NCBI GenBank assembly: GCA_011503125.2
Contig: WWBZ02000007.1
Location: 1,054,001 to 1,118,000, forward strand
DNA: 64,000 nucleotides
Reading direction: 5' to 3'
From: Botryosphaeria dothidea
Lineage: Eukaryota > Ascomycota > Dothideomycetes > Botryosphaeriales > Botryosphaeriaceae
The notes under the pieces: model-generated
The model's database searches: none
The model's input: the letters and a program-made list of their open reading frames with translations, nothing else
What the model was told of the DNA's origin: nothing
Translations under genes and position numbers: made by a program
Shown: in pieces, positions 30,340 to 42,800 of the stretch
Layout: every line of letters begins with the position of its first letter
Position numbering within the stretch: position 1 is the stretch's first letter

Positions 30340-30347
30340 AGCAGGGG
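30340..30347. repeat. Right 8-base target site duplication
   Basis: AGCAGGGG directly after the element, identical to 27527-27534. Confidence 0.95.
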
Positions 30348-30977
30348 TGTGTGAGATGATCAAGGGAAAATTACTGAGACATACATTACTCTACACGTCT
30401 GGAGAAGGCAGAGGAAGGAGAGTAAGTCGTCTGATTTTTGGATCACTGGTTTCTCAGGGGCGACACTGATCACGTTATCGACCCTCATACCCCGTCCTTT
30501 ATAGTGCGTCTCACAGCCAAGACAGGCTTGTACATAGGTGATCCAGCGATACTCTGTCCTCCCGAATCTACAGAGTTTTCCATAGATGGACTCATCATCG
30601 GTAGATAACTCTTCACCATAAAAAGGCTCGATCTTCTTCAATGGATGGCAGACTATGCAGCCGAGCTTTGCATCGAAAGTACAAAGATTCACCTTGTTGG
30701 AGCCGATTAATGCTTCGTAAATAAGCAGGTGGATCTCTTTGGGCAATTTTGTGATCAACAGGGACTGCCGTTGATCGCTGGTGGGCTTCTGGAGATGAGC
30801 TCGAGTGATAAGAGCCCAGAAACTGTCCAGTGTGCTACGAGGAGGAGGATCAGCGAGTGGAAGCGAGAGACGGCGACGAAGTTGACTGTGATGCAGCTCT
30901 GTCAAAGGGCGCAAGCATCTTCCCAAACCCTGAAATATTTCTAGATTAGCCTCATACGTGTCAGTGCAACACGACAT

Positions 30978-31793
30978 TGGGATAGGAGCTGGGCGATAGG
31001 AACCCAATGATCAAATTGGACGAATTGACTCAGGAGTGGAGCAAAAAGGTAGCATGGCTGTCACTGGCTATAACCTTTGCTGCTGCCTGGATCCATACGA
31101 GCGGCGACATCATTTCCGGAGCCAAGATCAGACCACATTAGCAGCACATCTTTCCAATAGGACTGGTGGTTCAGGCAGCAACAATCGAGTGGATGATGTT
31201 GATTTAAAGGATGACTGAGGACGAAAGAATGCAGAGCGCGAGATCAGAAAAGGCAAAGAGCTCAAACTATGCGCTAACCGTATGCGGACAACTCGTTTTC
31301 GCAGCCGACTGTCGGGACGCGCCGCAACTCAACGGGTTATTCGTTTCGACCAAAATATATGCGATCTATCAGAAGACGGAATAGCCGTTGTATTCTCTGA
31401 TGTAGAAACATTGCGAAGTGGTCAATGCACAGTAAGACACTCACTACCTACTTGGGAATGGACAGGCGGAGATCTTTCCAACATTGGGCCTTTCCGCAGT
31501 TATGTTCGTCTATTTTGCATTCGCATAGTTCGGAATCGCCTCCCCTTGCATGTTATAGCCTTATTAGTGGCTCAGCGCTGTCCACGTCTCGCGAGAAGCG
31601 GGGTCTGTGGGGGTTCGTGGTCTGTTTCTGTCAATCACTGCTGCGCCGCATTCGTGTCGATTCTTCACTTCTCAACTCAAATGTGGCCTGCGTCCCTGCC
31701 GCGTGGCTATGCGAGCCGATCCTTTGATCCTTCGTTCTGTTCTTCCTCAGCCTTGCCGTTTCTGCGCGCTAGCCACGCATATTGCACATCAAC
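30978..31793. other. Intergenic region between divergent genes
   Basis: Divergent promoter space between the F-box-like gene and the methyltransferase gene. Open frames at 31282-31797 have no domain and are not called. I see nothing else. Confidence 0.5.
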
Positions 31794-33169
31794 ATGACTG
31801 GGTCTGAACAGCACATTGAGGTCGATGCAGGAGTAAGTACCGTGTCACCGGTATCCCCTGGTCATGCGGTCACATCATATACTGCGTACTACTTTTACTG
31901 CAAATTATGAATCACAGTTGACTTACGCTTTGCTGGCATACATTTCCGTCATTCGTTTGTTCTCAAGTAATGACTGCTTCCAATCTGACCAAGCTTTTTA
32001 TAGTTCGAGACGGACTCCGCTGTCGGAAGCATCGACGAGCAGCTCTCTGCATACTCGCAATCCCTCACCTCAAGCGTCACAGCGTACCCTGTCGAGAATG
32101 GCCGTCGATACCACGCATACAAAGACGGCGCGTACTTCATGCCCAACGACGAAAATGAGCAGGATCGCCTTGACCTGCTCCACCACATGGTAATGCTTGT
32201 AACAAACAGCAAGCACTTCTTTGCACCACTCGAGAATGAGGAGTTCAAGCGCGTTCTAGATGTTGGCACCGGTACGGGAATCTGGGCAATTGAGGTAGCG
32301 GACAAGCATCCCGAGGCAGAGGTGCTCGGAAACGACTTAAGCCCGGTACAGCCGAGTTGGGTGGTACGTATGCGAAACAAAGTCTTTGAAATTATTTGGT
32401 TGACAGTGGGTAGCCTCCAAATGTCAAGTTCGAGGTCGATGATGTCGAGGCGCCATGGACACATGCAAAGCCTTTCGATCTCATCTTCGCCCGCCAACTG
32501 GACGGTTCAATTTCTGACTGGCCTGCTCTCATTGCGAACATGTACAAATGCACAAGACCCGGCGGCTGGACCGAGTGAGAGCGTCCCACGGATGTATACC
32601 TCGTACTGGAGTTGACCTCCATCATTTGTGCAGACTTCATCTTTTCGACACACACTACAAATCCGATGATGGTTCCCTCAAGCCAAACGCCCACATCAAC
32701 CAGTTCCTCGCCACTCTCGAGGAGGGCTGCAAGAAGCTCGGCAAAGAACTTTACCCAGGTCCCTTAGCCGAAGGCTGGTTGAAAGATGCGGGCTTCGTCA
32801 ATGTTCACGTGCAAGTATACAAGATTCCTTTGGGCCCTTGGCCGAAAGATAAGAAGATGGTCAGTGTATAGGTGCTCTGAGAGAGTTCTGAGGAAATTAC
32901 TGATGTTTGGAGCAGAAAGAGATCGGCCTGGTCAACCTCATGCAGTACCTCGATGGCCTGGAAGCATTTTCGTACCGCATGTTCACCCACGTCATGGGCT
33001 GGAAGCTTGACGAAGTAAAGGTTATCAATGCAAAGGTTACGCAGGAGCTTAAGAGCAAGACAATTCATCCCTACTATACATTGTGAGTCATTGATCGGTG
33101 TTTTTCTGATCGTTTTGCTGACGGCGTTACAGTTGGGTTGCTTATGGTCAAAAGCCTGATCCAGAATAA
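31794..33169 (+). CDS. LaeA-like SAM-dependent methyltransferase
   Basis: A class I methyltransferase of the fungal LaeA/UMTA-like group, many of which influence or take part in secondary metabolism. The substrate here is unknown. Six exons, 31794-31832, 32004-32363, 32414-32574, 32634-32859, 32916-33082 and 33133-33169, give 329 residues. The SAM-binding motif I, VLDVGTGTGIWAIEVA, starts near residue 97. The acidic motif II region follows in GNDLSPVQPSW, and FDLIFARQLDG marks the post-II strand. GGWTELHLFD and the YPGPLAEGWLKDAGF block are typical of this group. The high intron density is also typical. It is not evidently part of a biosynthetic cluster, since no synthase gene is nearby. True LaeA identity is not claimed, because many paralogues share these motifs. 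Confidence 0.92.
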
Positions 33170-33569
33170 TGCTGTAGGTATATGGGCGTTGGGTGGAGAT
33201 GAAATGGAATGTTTCGTAATCGGTTGAGGCGGATTATCCTGATATTTAAAAAAAACCAGATGAAATATTGATGTGGTGTGGGGTCTCCGATCTGTGTAAA
33301 TTCAATATTGGGAAAGGAAGTTGGGATGTGGAAGTCGCTCAACCTCCTTCATACGCGGAATCATCACTGTTGCAGTAAGAGGGTTAACCGTGGTAATGGT
33401 AATGGGGTTTCCGGGTTTTCGATGGACCCTTATTTTAAGCCCATGTACAAATTTGCTGGAAAAACCCCGCCCGCTACTGTGTTGAGTCCACCACAACACT
33501 GTCCCATCATATTGCACCTGAGACCAACCCATACAATCACACTACGAGAGTCTCCAACTTCTCTTCAGT
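33170..33569. other. Intergenic region
   Basis: About 400 bases between two plus-strand genes, covering the 3' UTR of the methyltransferase and the promoter of the BTB gene. No other structure was seen. Confidence 0.5.
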
Positions 33570-34463
33570 ATGGAAGCTGAGAACTACCCACAAGGAGCTG
33601 CGTTATCCTTGATACGTAACATGGCAAAGTAGGCACCGCAAGAACACCAGTCATGTGCGCGCACGCTGCTTACGGCTTTCATAGTATGTTCAACACCAGT
33701 CTCTACTCCGACGTGGAGGTGCATTGTAGAAACGGCGAGCGCTATCCCTGTCATAGGTTGGTCTTGTGCACCCAGTCCAGAGTCTTCGCCAAGGCCTGTA
33801 ACCCTGCTTGTGGCCTCGAGGTACGCACGCACCCTATTTCCAGGTTTTATTTAACGCACTTGAAAGAACACCTCTCACAAGAAACCTTACAAGAATGTCA
33901 TCAACATCCCGAGCGACGACCCTGCCGTTGTCAAAGCCGTCCTTGAATTCCTCTACCGCTTCGACTACTCCACACCTGGCGCCGAGGAGCCGCTCAACCT
34001 CGAGTACCCGGTGCTCTTCCACATCGACATGTACGCAGCTTCCGAGCACTACCAAGTTCCAGGGCTCAAGATACTGGCAACGGAGCGCGTCAAGTTCGCC
34101 CTTCAGCAAGCTTTGCTGCAGCCTTGTTTTAGCGACGCTGTCAAACTCATCTACCAGACCACAAACGACGAGGGCAGGGGCCTGAGAGACGTTGTTGTGG
34201 ACATCGCCGCTCGAAATTTTGGGGTGCTGATGAACAATAACCCGAAGTTCAAGGAGACGCTTGATCAGGTTACACCTTTTGCGCAGGATCTGGCCACAAT
34301 CGTCAACGGGGGGAAGGGCTGGATGATGCGGTCTTTCTTATGTCCGATTGAGGGGTGTGGCCATGTCTTTGCTGCTGATCTGCAGGGGTACTCGGAGGAT
34401 AGCGTCTTGTACTGCGCACAATGCAACTACGAACTCACCCTCCGCGAGTGGGGAGAAGTCTGA
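33570..34463 (+). CDS. BTB/POZ domain protein with C-terminal zinc-ribbon-like cysteines
   Basis: A small fungal BTB protein of unknown partner. Three exons, 33570-33628, 33685-33820 and 33882-34463, give 258 residues. The BTB fold is recognisable from LYSDVEVHC, the CHRLVLCTQSRVFAKAC helix, INIPSDDPAVVKAVLEFLY and MYAASEHYQVPGLK. After the fold, four cysteines in a CPIEGC...CAQC arrangement near the C-terminus could bind zinc. An alternative start at 33653 reads into exon 2 without splicing and would shorten the N-terminus. I prefer the spliced start because it supplies a leader like those of relatives and has good splice sites. Confidence 0.83.
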
Positions 34464-34839
34464 TCTGGATGCGCTACTTTAGATAGCGGTGCCCATGAGG
34501 ACATCCGCTTTTCAGGACGTGTTTGGAAAGAAAATATTAATGGAAGAGGTCACGCGGCAAATGCTTTTACAAGACAATGAGAAAAATTGATAAAAATCTT
34601 CTGGCTGAGATACTGTGCAGCCCGAGGAGGCAAAACGACGTTTGATGCCCGTGTCTGTACGGTAGAGGAAAGAGCGCCCGAATTGATATGGACAAATGAT
34701 GAAGTCCACCGCGCGAATATCCAACTTTGCAGCAGATACACAGCGCCGCCTCTCTTTCCTTTTTCCCCAGCAGCCCCACTTCGGTGACCGCTCGATCATC
34801 CTGTGGCATTGGATCTGTTTTACCATCAATAGGTCATCC

Positions 34840-35166
34840 TCACCGAACTTCCATGAATCCAGCACGCTGGGCAAGAGCTACCACGAGATCTTTCCAGAAG
34901 CCTATTTCCTCCATGTTGGTTTTCCACGAGGGGGTGGCCAGAACGTGCTCGATGTTGCGAGCGACAAAAGCAGCCAGGGTATCACGCAGCTCCAGATGGG
35001 CGATGGAGCCGTTGAGGAGCAAACGTCCAGAAGCTTTGTATACGTATTCAGTCAAACAAGCGAATTCATTGACTGCATGAAGCAGGAGCGCGTCATTTTC
35101 CCAAGCATCCGTGATGGACTGATGTGCTTCTTCTTCCATACTGTCATTGATCAGATTGCATGACAA
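34840..35166 (-). pseudogene. Probable BTB gene relic (C-terminal part)
   Basis: An open segment of about 108 codons on the minus strand resembles the helical C-terminal part of fungal BTB proteins (LTEYVYKASG...HLELRDTLAAFVARNIEHVL...FWKDLVVALAQRAGF). Upstream, the same frame reads LYALAR followed by TGA, reminiscent of the VYALADKY element of BTB proteins. A shifted frame reads YNVPYCHA, as if a frameshift had occurred. No N-terminal BTB half could be assembled between 35170 and 35700. It faces the intact BTB gene at 33570 in convergent orientation. A truncated but expressed gene is possible. Confidence 0.42.
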
Positions 35167-35169
35167 TAT

Positions 35170-36816
35170 GGAACATTGTATGACTGCACTTCATCTTGCC
35201 AATGCATACAACGTCAATGACGAGATTATTGGAAAGAGAGAACTTGAGAACAGTGTTCCTTGTGCTGACCATAGCTGACCAACTTAGTAAGCTGACGGAT
35301 AGAGGGCTGCCTAAATAGGAATAGCGCTTAGCCCCATCGGGCAGTGCTGGAGATAAGAAAAGCAAACCAACGCATATCTTCGGTAGGGTCGCGCAGGGGT
35401 GGAGCCGATGGTCAATTGCCTTCGGGAGGCTTGCGAGATCCTGCCAATAGTCTGCCGCCATCTACGAAAGGGTCCCCAGAGTTGGCGGAAGTGCTCGAAC
35501 ACGGGCCCGCACGGCCCGAGGACACAGACTGTAAATACCCCAAAGATTTTTTTTTCCCGCGACGTCTGCGCGCCAGATGCCAATCCCGCGATCGACGGCG
35601 CGAAAAAGCGATTGAGATCGCGGACATGCCGAATCGCACCTAGCTTTATACTACTCTCCCAACAACGGGAAATTAGGATGTATCGGCACGGACGCGGTGG
35701 CATACAGCTTCAACACGGATGACGGCGTCGTCGCGCCGGAGGTTGGGGAACCGACGGAGAGTCGGTCGGCGAGTTGGCGCAGCCCGCCACGGGGCCGAAT
35801 TTCACAGAGCTGAGCAGCGGTGCGTGGGTACATGCCGAAGCAGGCAGAGGTCGAAGCAATGGCTTGTCACATCTCAGTCCGGAGTGTGGAATGGACTGCC
35901 ATTAATAGACCGGGGTTCGGATGGGGAAGCGGACCCCGTCTGTCAGGGACGGGAGAGCCGCAGCCGCCATGACAGCAAGCGAGGGCCACGGCGCGCATCG
36001 CAGCGAGCCAGGCAGGCCGGCAAGCGAAGAGGAAATGGACGAAAGGAAAGCAGAGCGTCGGGCGAGGGTCGGGGTTTTGAGGCTCGAGAGGGCGATCGGT
36101 GAGAAAGATGTTGGGGTTGGGGTCAATCAAGCCCCAGTAAGTGGTGAGCGGTTACGTTGAGAAAGGCTCCGCCCACCAGCTGCCAGTCCTTTTGCCCGCG
36201 GGCGAGAGTGTTGTGGCTGCACCCCACTGCACCAACACTGAGCCGTCAAGCGCGTCCCGAGATGCTCCGTCACGGTGCAGGCAATGGGGCGGCGGCGCAC
36301 AGCGGCAGGGGCGCGCGGTAGAGAGGGTGCATCTGGGTTCTGACGTGCCTTGGTGTAATGCAGCGCTGCTCCGGATACGTTGGCCCAAGCTCAGCTCAAC
36401 GCCCGACGCGCCTGCCCACCGAGCCGAGCTTAAAGAAGTGCGTCGGCGCCTTGCTGCTGACCTTCTCTGCTCTCGAGCTGACTTTGCGAAAAAAGGGCCT
36501 CTGTCCAGCCACTGCCCTCCATCTCTGTACACTTTTCCTCTTCGTTCGTGCCTTGCTGCTCCCGCTCTCCCGCGCGAGCCACCGCCCCGCATAGACCAGC
36601 ATCGATCGCCGGCGCTTTGCTTCTTTTCTTCTTAATACCCTTCGTCCTCGACACGCGCGCGTTGAATAAATACCCCGGATTCCCGATCTTCCGTCCCTGC
36701 GCTAGATCTCCTTCCTCCGAGAGATATTAGACCCTCCGATTCAAAAACACGCCGAGCGCCGCTCCTCCTCGCCTCCCCACCACACCACTCCACGCACTCC
36801 CTCCCCAACAACCACA
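35170..36816. other. Intergenic region and ACC1 promoter
   Basis: About 1.6 kb upstream of acetyl-CoA carboxylase. The last 300 bases are pyrimidine-rich, with a TATA-like AATAAATACC near 36664 and a CT-rich leader up to the start codon. The remainder contains short overlapping frames without domains. I see no other gene. Confidence 0.5.
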
Positions 36817-39800
36817 ATGGGCCTTTCAGCAGACTCTGGCGCCCAAGCCAATGGCACGCCCTCCTCGTGGGCTGCCAAGAAGAACATTGGCGAGCACTTT
36901 ATCGGAGGAAACCACCTGGGCCAGGCTTCTCCGAGCAAGGTGAAGGACTTTGTGGCCAACCATGACGGCCACACCGTGATCACCAACGTAAGAGCTCCAC
37001 CCGCGCTAAATCTGGCCTCTGGGCGGGCATCGGGCTGATGTGAATGCTTCTCCGCAGGTCCTGATCGCGAACAACGGTATCGCAGCAGTCAAGGAGATCA
37101 GATCGGTGCGGAAATGGGCATACGAGACATTCGGCGACGAGAGGGCAATCCAATTCACGGTCATGGCCACGCCCGAGGATCTGCAGGCGAACGCAGATTA
37201 CATCCGCATGGCCGACCAGTATGTTGAGGTGCGTAATCAGAAAATTCCGCCCCTCTGCGGTCGCACGAGCGCTGACATCCGAGTAACAGGTCCCCGGAGG
37301 CACCAACAACAACAACTACGCAAACGTCGAGCTCATCGTCGATGTTGCCGAACGAATGGGTGTCCACGCCGTCTGGGCCGGCTGGGGTCACGCCTCTGAA
37401 AATCCTAAGCTCCCCGAGTCGCTCGCTGCGTCGCCGCACAAGATTGTCTTCATTGGCCCTCCTGGCTCGGCTATGCGCTCGCTCGGAGACAAGATCTCTT
37501 CCACCATCGTTGCACAGCACGCCACAGTTCCTTGCATCCCGTGGTCGGGAACAGGCGTGAATAAGGTTACAATTGACGATAGCGGCATCGTCACGGTTCC
37601 CGATGATGTTTACGATCAGGGTTGCACACACTCGCCCGAGGAGGGTCTGGAGGTCGCTAAGAAGATTGGCTTCCCCGTCATGGTCAAGGCTTCGGAAGGT
37701 GGTGGCGGTAAGGGTATCCGCAAGGTCGAGTCGGAGGACAACTTCGTCCAAATGTACCGCGCTGCCGCGAGCGAAATTCCCGGCTCGCCCATCTTCATCA
37801 TGAAGTTGGCCGGTAACGCTAGGCATTTGGAGGTTCAGCTGTTGGCTGATCAGTATGGTAACAACATTTCGTTGTTTGGCCGTGACTGCTCCGTCCAGCG
37901 TAGACATCAGAAGATCATTGAGGAGGCGCCTGTGACGGTCGCAAACCCGGAGACGTTCCAACGGATGGAGAAATCAGCAGTGGCGCTGGGTAAATTGGTC
38001 GGCTATGTCTCGGCGGGTACAGTGGAATACCTGTACTCGCACGAGGACGATGCCTTCTACTTCCTGGAACTGAATCCCCGTCTTCAGGTGGAGCATCCTA
38101 CCACCGAGATGGTTTCTGGTGTCAACCTGCCCGCAGCTCAACTTCAAATTGCCATGGGTATTCCTCTGCACCGCATCCGTGATATCCGTCTTCTGTACGG
38201 TGTCGATCCTCACTCCGCCACCGAGATAGACTTCGATTTCTCCACCGAGGGATCTCAACTGAACCAGCGCCGGCCGAAGCCCAAGGGTCACACGACTGCT
38301 TGCCGTATCACCTCCGAGGACCCTGGCGAGGGTTTCAAGCCTTCGAGCGGTACCATGCACGAGCTGAACTTCAGGAGTAGTTCCAACGTCTGGGGTTACT
38401 TCTCCGTCGGTACAGCTGGTGGTATCCACAGTTTCTCCGACAGTCAGTTTGGTCACATCTTCGCATACGGAGAGAACCGTACGGCCTCCAGGAAGCACAT
38501 GGTTGTCGCCCTCAAGGAGTTGAGCATTCGTGGTGACTTCAGGACGACCGTTGAGTATCTCATCAAGCTCTTGGAGACTCCGGCGTTCGAGGACAACACC
38601 ATCACCACTGGCTGGTTGGACGAGCTGATTTCCAAGAAGCTCACCGCAGAGAGGCCGGATCCTATGATTGCGGTCATCTGCGGTGCTGTTCAGAAGGCTC
38701 ACGTTGCTAGCGAGCAGTGCATCACCGAGTACAAGAACAGCTTGGAGAAGGGTCAGGTTCCGTCGAAGGACGTTCTCAAGACTGTCTTCCCCATCGACTT
38801 CATCTACGAGGGCTTCCGTTACAAGTTCACTGCTACCAGGTCCAGCTCTGACGCTTACACCTTATTCATCAACGGCTCGAGGTGCCAGGTCGGTGTCCGT
38901 GCTCTGGCAGATGGCGGTCTCCTCGTACTTCTCGGCGGCAAGTCTCACAACGTGTACTGGAAGGAGGAAGTTGGTGCGACCCGTCTCTCCGTTGACAGCA
39001 AGACCTGCTTGCTTGAGCAGGAGAACGATCCCACTCAGCTCCGCACTCCCAGCCCTGGTAAGCTGGTGAAGTTCACCGTTGCTAATGGCGAACACATCAG
39101 CAAGGGCCAGGCATTCGCCGAGGTTGAGGTCATGAAGATGTACATGCCCTTGATTGCTCAGGAGGATGGTGTTGTGAATCTGATCAAGCAGCCCGGTGCA
39201 ACTCTCGAGGCCGGTGACATTCTTGGTATCTTGGCTCTCGATGATCCCACCAAGATCAAGTCTGCCCAGCTCTTCCTTGGTCGACTTCCCGAATTCGGCC
39301 CGGCCCAGATCATGGGTAACAAGCCCCCGCAGCGCTTCAGCTACCTATATGGCGTGCTCCTGGACATCCTGAAGGGTTTCGACAACCAGGTCATCATGGC
39401 AGATACTCTGAAGGAGCTCATCGACGTCCTCCGCGACCCCGAGCTTCCCTATGGCCAGTGGAACGCTCAGGCTTCTGCTCTCCATGCTCGCATGCCTCAG
39501 AAGCTTGACAGCGCTCTATCCCAGATCGTTGACCGTGCTCACAGTCGCGCCGTTGAGTTCCCCGCCAAGCAGCTCATCAAGAGCTTCAACCGCTTCCTTG
39601 AGGAGAGCGTCGACCCTGCTGATGCCTCTCTTCTCCGCACGACCTTGTCTCCTCTCTTTGATGTTGCCAATCAGTACATCGAGGGTCTCAAGGCTCATGA
39701 ATTCGAGGTCATGGCCAGCCTCCTCAACCAATACTGCTTGGTTGAATACCAATTCTCCTACCGGCAAAACAGGGATGATGAGGTCGTTCTCAAGCTCAGG

Positions 39801-42800
39801 GACTCACAGAAGGATGATCTGATTCCCATCGTCTACACTGTCCTCTCTCACACCCGAGTGCAGTCCAAGAACAACCTCATCCTTGCCATTCTGGATTCCT
39901 ACAAGCCCAACAAGCCCGGTGTTGGCAACGTCGCCAAGTATCTGAAGGAGCCTCTGCGCAAGCTGACTGAGCTCGAGTCGAGGGCAACTGCCAAGGTGGC
40001 CATCAAGGCTCGTGAGGTTTTGATCCAGTGTGCCATGCCTTCTCTGGAGGAGCGTACGTCGCAGATGGAGCACATTCTCCGCACCTCCGTCGTCGAATCC
40101 AAGTACGGCGAGAGTGGCTGGGACCACAGGGAGCCTGACTTTGATATCATCAAGGAGGTTGTTGATTCCAAGTACACCGTTTTCGATGTGCTGCCCACCT
40201 TCTTCGCTCACTCTGACCCTTACGTCGCCCTCGCTGCTCTTGAGGTTTACACTCGCCGGGCGTACCGTGCGTACCAGCTCAAGCAGATTGACTACCACAT
40301 TGAGACTGAGCCGCCGTACGTCCTTTCCTGGGACTTTGCCCTCCGCAAGGTCGGCGAATCTGAGTTTGGTCTCCCGGTTGAGTCATCCCACCCGTCCACC
40401 CCGTCCACCCCCAACACTGAGCAGGGTTCTCTGTTTGGCAAGCGCATTCACTCCATCAGCGACATGACCTACCTTCGTCGCAGCACTGAAGGTGAACCTA
40501 CCCGCAAGGGTGCGGTTGTCCCAATTCCTTTCCTTGAGGATGCCGAGGAATACCTGATGCGGGCTCTCGAGAGCTTCCCGGTCCATGGGTCTACCAAAAA
40601 GCGGGCTTCCAGCGGCAACAATGGTTTGATTGCTGACCTTGCTGGCAAGCGCAAGCCTGTTCCCAAGCTTGAGAGTGAGGACGAGCTCACTGCTGTCTGT
40701 AACGTTGCTGTCAGGGACTCTGAGAGCTTTGATGATAAGGAGATTTTGGACCGCATCTTGCCCATTGTCAACGATTACAAGGAAGAGCTCCTCGCTAGGC
40801 GCGTTCGTCGTGTGACCTTCATCTGCGGTCACAAGGATGGTACTTACCCTGGCTACTACACTTTCAGGGGGCCCAGCTACGAGGAGGACTCCAGCATCCG
40901 TCACATTGAGCCTGCTTTGGCCTTTCAGCTTGAGCTTGGACGCCTGAACAAGTTCCACATCAAGCCCGTCTTCACCGAGAACCGCAACATTCACATCTAC
41001 GAGGCTGTTGGCAAGGGTGCGGAGAACGACAAGAGATACTTCACTCGTGCTGTCGTCCGTCCTGGCCGTCTTCGGGAGGGTATCCCTACCGCTGAGTTCA
41101 TGATCTCCGAGGCCGACAGGCTCATGAACGACATCCTGGACGCTCTCGAGATCATTGGCAACAACGGCTCTGACATGAACCACATCTTCATTAACTTCTC
41201 GACCATCTTCCCTCTACAGCCTCAAGATGTCCAGGAGGCTCTCGCTGGCTTCCTTGACAGGTTCGGTCGTCGTGCCTGGAGGCTCCGTGTCACCGGTGCT
41301 GAGATTCGCATCATCTGCACCGACGAGCACGGTGAGCCCTACCCTCTTCGCGTCGTCATCACCAACACTGCTGGCTACGTCGTCGACGTCGAGCTTTATG
41401 CCGAGAAGAAGTCGGAGAAGGGCGGTCAGTGGCTCTTCCACAGCATTGGCGGCACCACCAAGATCGGCTCGATGCACCTGCGTCCCGTTTCCACTCCCTA
41501 CCCCACCAAGGGTGCTCTGCAGCCCAAGCGTTACAAGGCCCACATTATGGGCACTCAATACGTCTACGACTTTCCCGAGTTGTTCAGGCAGGCCATTGAG
41601 AACAGCTGGCACTTCTCGTGCGCCAAGAGCGCTGCGCTCAAGGAGAAGCAGCCCGTTAAGGGAGAGTGCATCGAATACAACGAGCTTGTCCTTGACGACA
41701 ACGACAACTTGGCTGAGGTCAACCGTGAGCCTGGTGCAAACACCATCGGTATGGTTGGTTGGATCGTCACGGCAAAGACTCCCGAGTACCCCCGCGGCCG
41801 TAAGTTCATCATCATTGCCAATGACATCACCTTCAAGATCGGTTCGTTCGGTCCTGCGGAAGACAAGTTCTTCCACAAGTGCTCCGAACTTGCTCGCAAG
41901 CTTGGCATCCCTCGTATCTACTTGTCTGCCAACTCCGGTGCCCGTATTGGCATGGCTGAGGAGCTGATCCCGCATTTCTCTGTCGCTTGGAACGACCCTG
42001 CCAACCCCGAGAAGGGCTTCAAGTACCTCTACCTTACCGAGGAGAAGAAGAAACGCTTCGAGGAGGGCGACAGGCGCGATGTCATCACCGAGGAGATTGA
42101 GGATGAGGGTGAGGTCAGGCACAAGATCACCACCATCATCGGTGCTGAGGATGGTCTTGGTGTTGAGTGTCTGCGTGGTTCCGGTCTCATCGCTGGTGAG
42201 ACTTCCAGGGCCTATGAGGACATCTTCACCATCACCCTGGTCACTTGCCGCTCCGTCGGTATTGGTGCTTACCTCGTCCGTCTTGGCCAGCGTGCCATCC
42301 AGATTGAGGGTCAGCCCATCATCCTCACCGGTGCTCCCGCTATCAACAAGCTGCTTGGTCGCGAGGTCTACACCTCCAACCTTCAGCTCGGTGGCACTCA
42401 GATCATGTACAAGAACGGTGTCTCCCACATGACAGCTTCCGACGACTTCGAGGGTGTTTCCAAGATTGTCCGCTGGCTGTCTTATGTCCCGGCAAGCAAA
42501 GGCCAGCCCGTCCCGCTTTCTCCCACCCCTGAGCACTGGGACCGTGATATCACCTACTTCCCGCCCCAGAAGCAGCCCTATGATGTCAGGTGGCTCATTG
42601 CTGGTAAGGAGGACGAGGAGGGCTACCTCTCCGGTCTCTTTGACCGCGGTTCGTTCGAGGAATCCCTCGCTGGATGGGCCAAGACCGTCGTCGTCGGTCG
42701 TGCTCGCCTCGGAGGCCTCCCTGTTGGTGTCATCGGTGTTGAGACGCGTTCTGTTGAGAACGTCGTCCCGGCCGATCCCGCCAACCCTGACTCCATCGAG

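Larger units (their letters stand above)
26931..30977 (-). pseudogene. F-box-like (DUF7730-type) gene split by a hAT element, with a nonsense codon
   Basis: The host gene reads on the minus strand in two exons, 30977-30385 and 27510-26931, which total 391 codons. Exon 1 carries an F-box-like motif, ITKLPKEIHLLIYEALIG, and ends in LLQTCRV. Exon 2 continues with YTEAIPLLYS, completing a signature seen in fungal F-box-like/DUF7730 proteins. The original intron was about 68 bases, from donor GTATGT at 30384 to the acceptor ending CAG at 27511. The transposon now occupies it, making the gap about 2.9 kb. The branch-like TGCTGAC and the acceptor survive on the exon 2 side because the target site was duplicated. 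Exon 2 has an in-frame TGA at 27287-27285 where relatives have a sense codon, so I call a pseudogene; sequencing error or strain-specific loss are alternatives. Confidence 0.82.
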
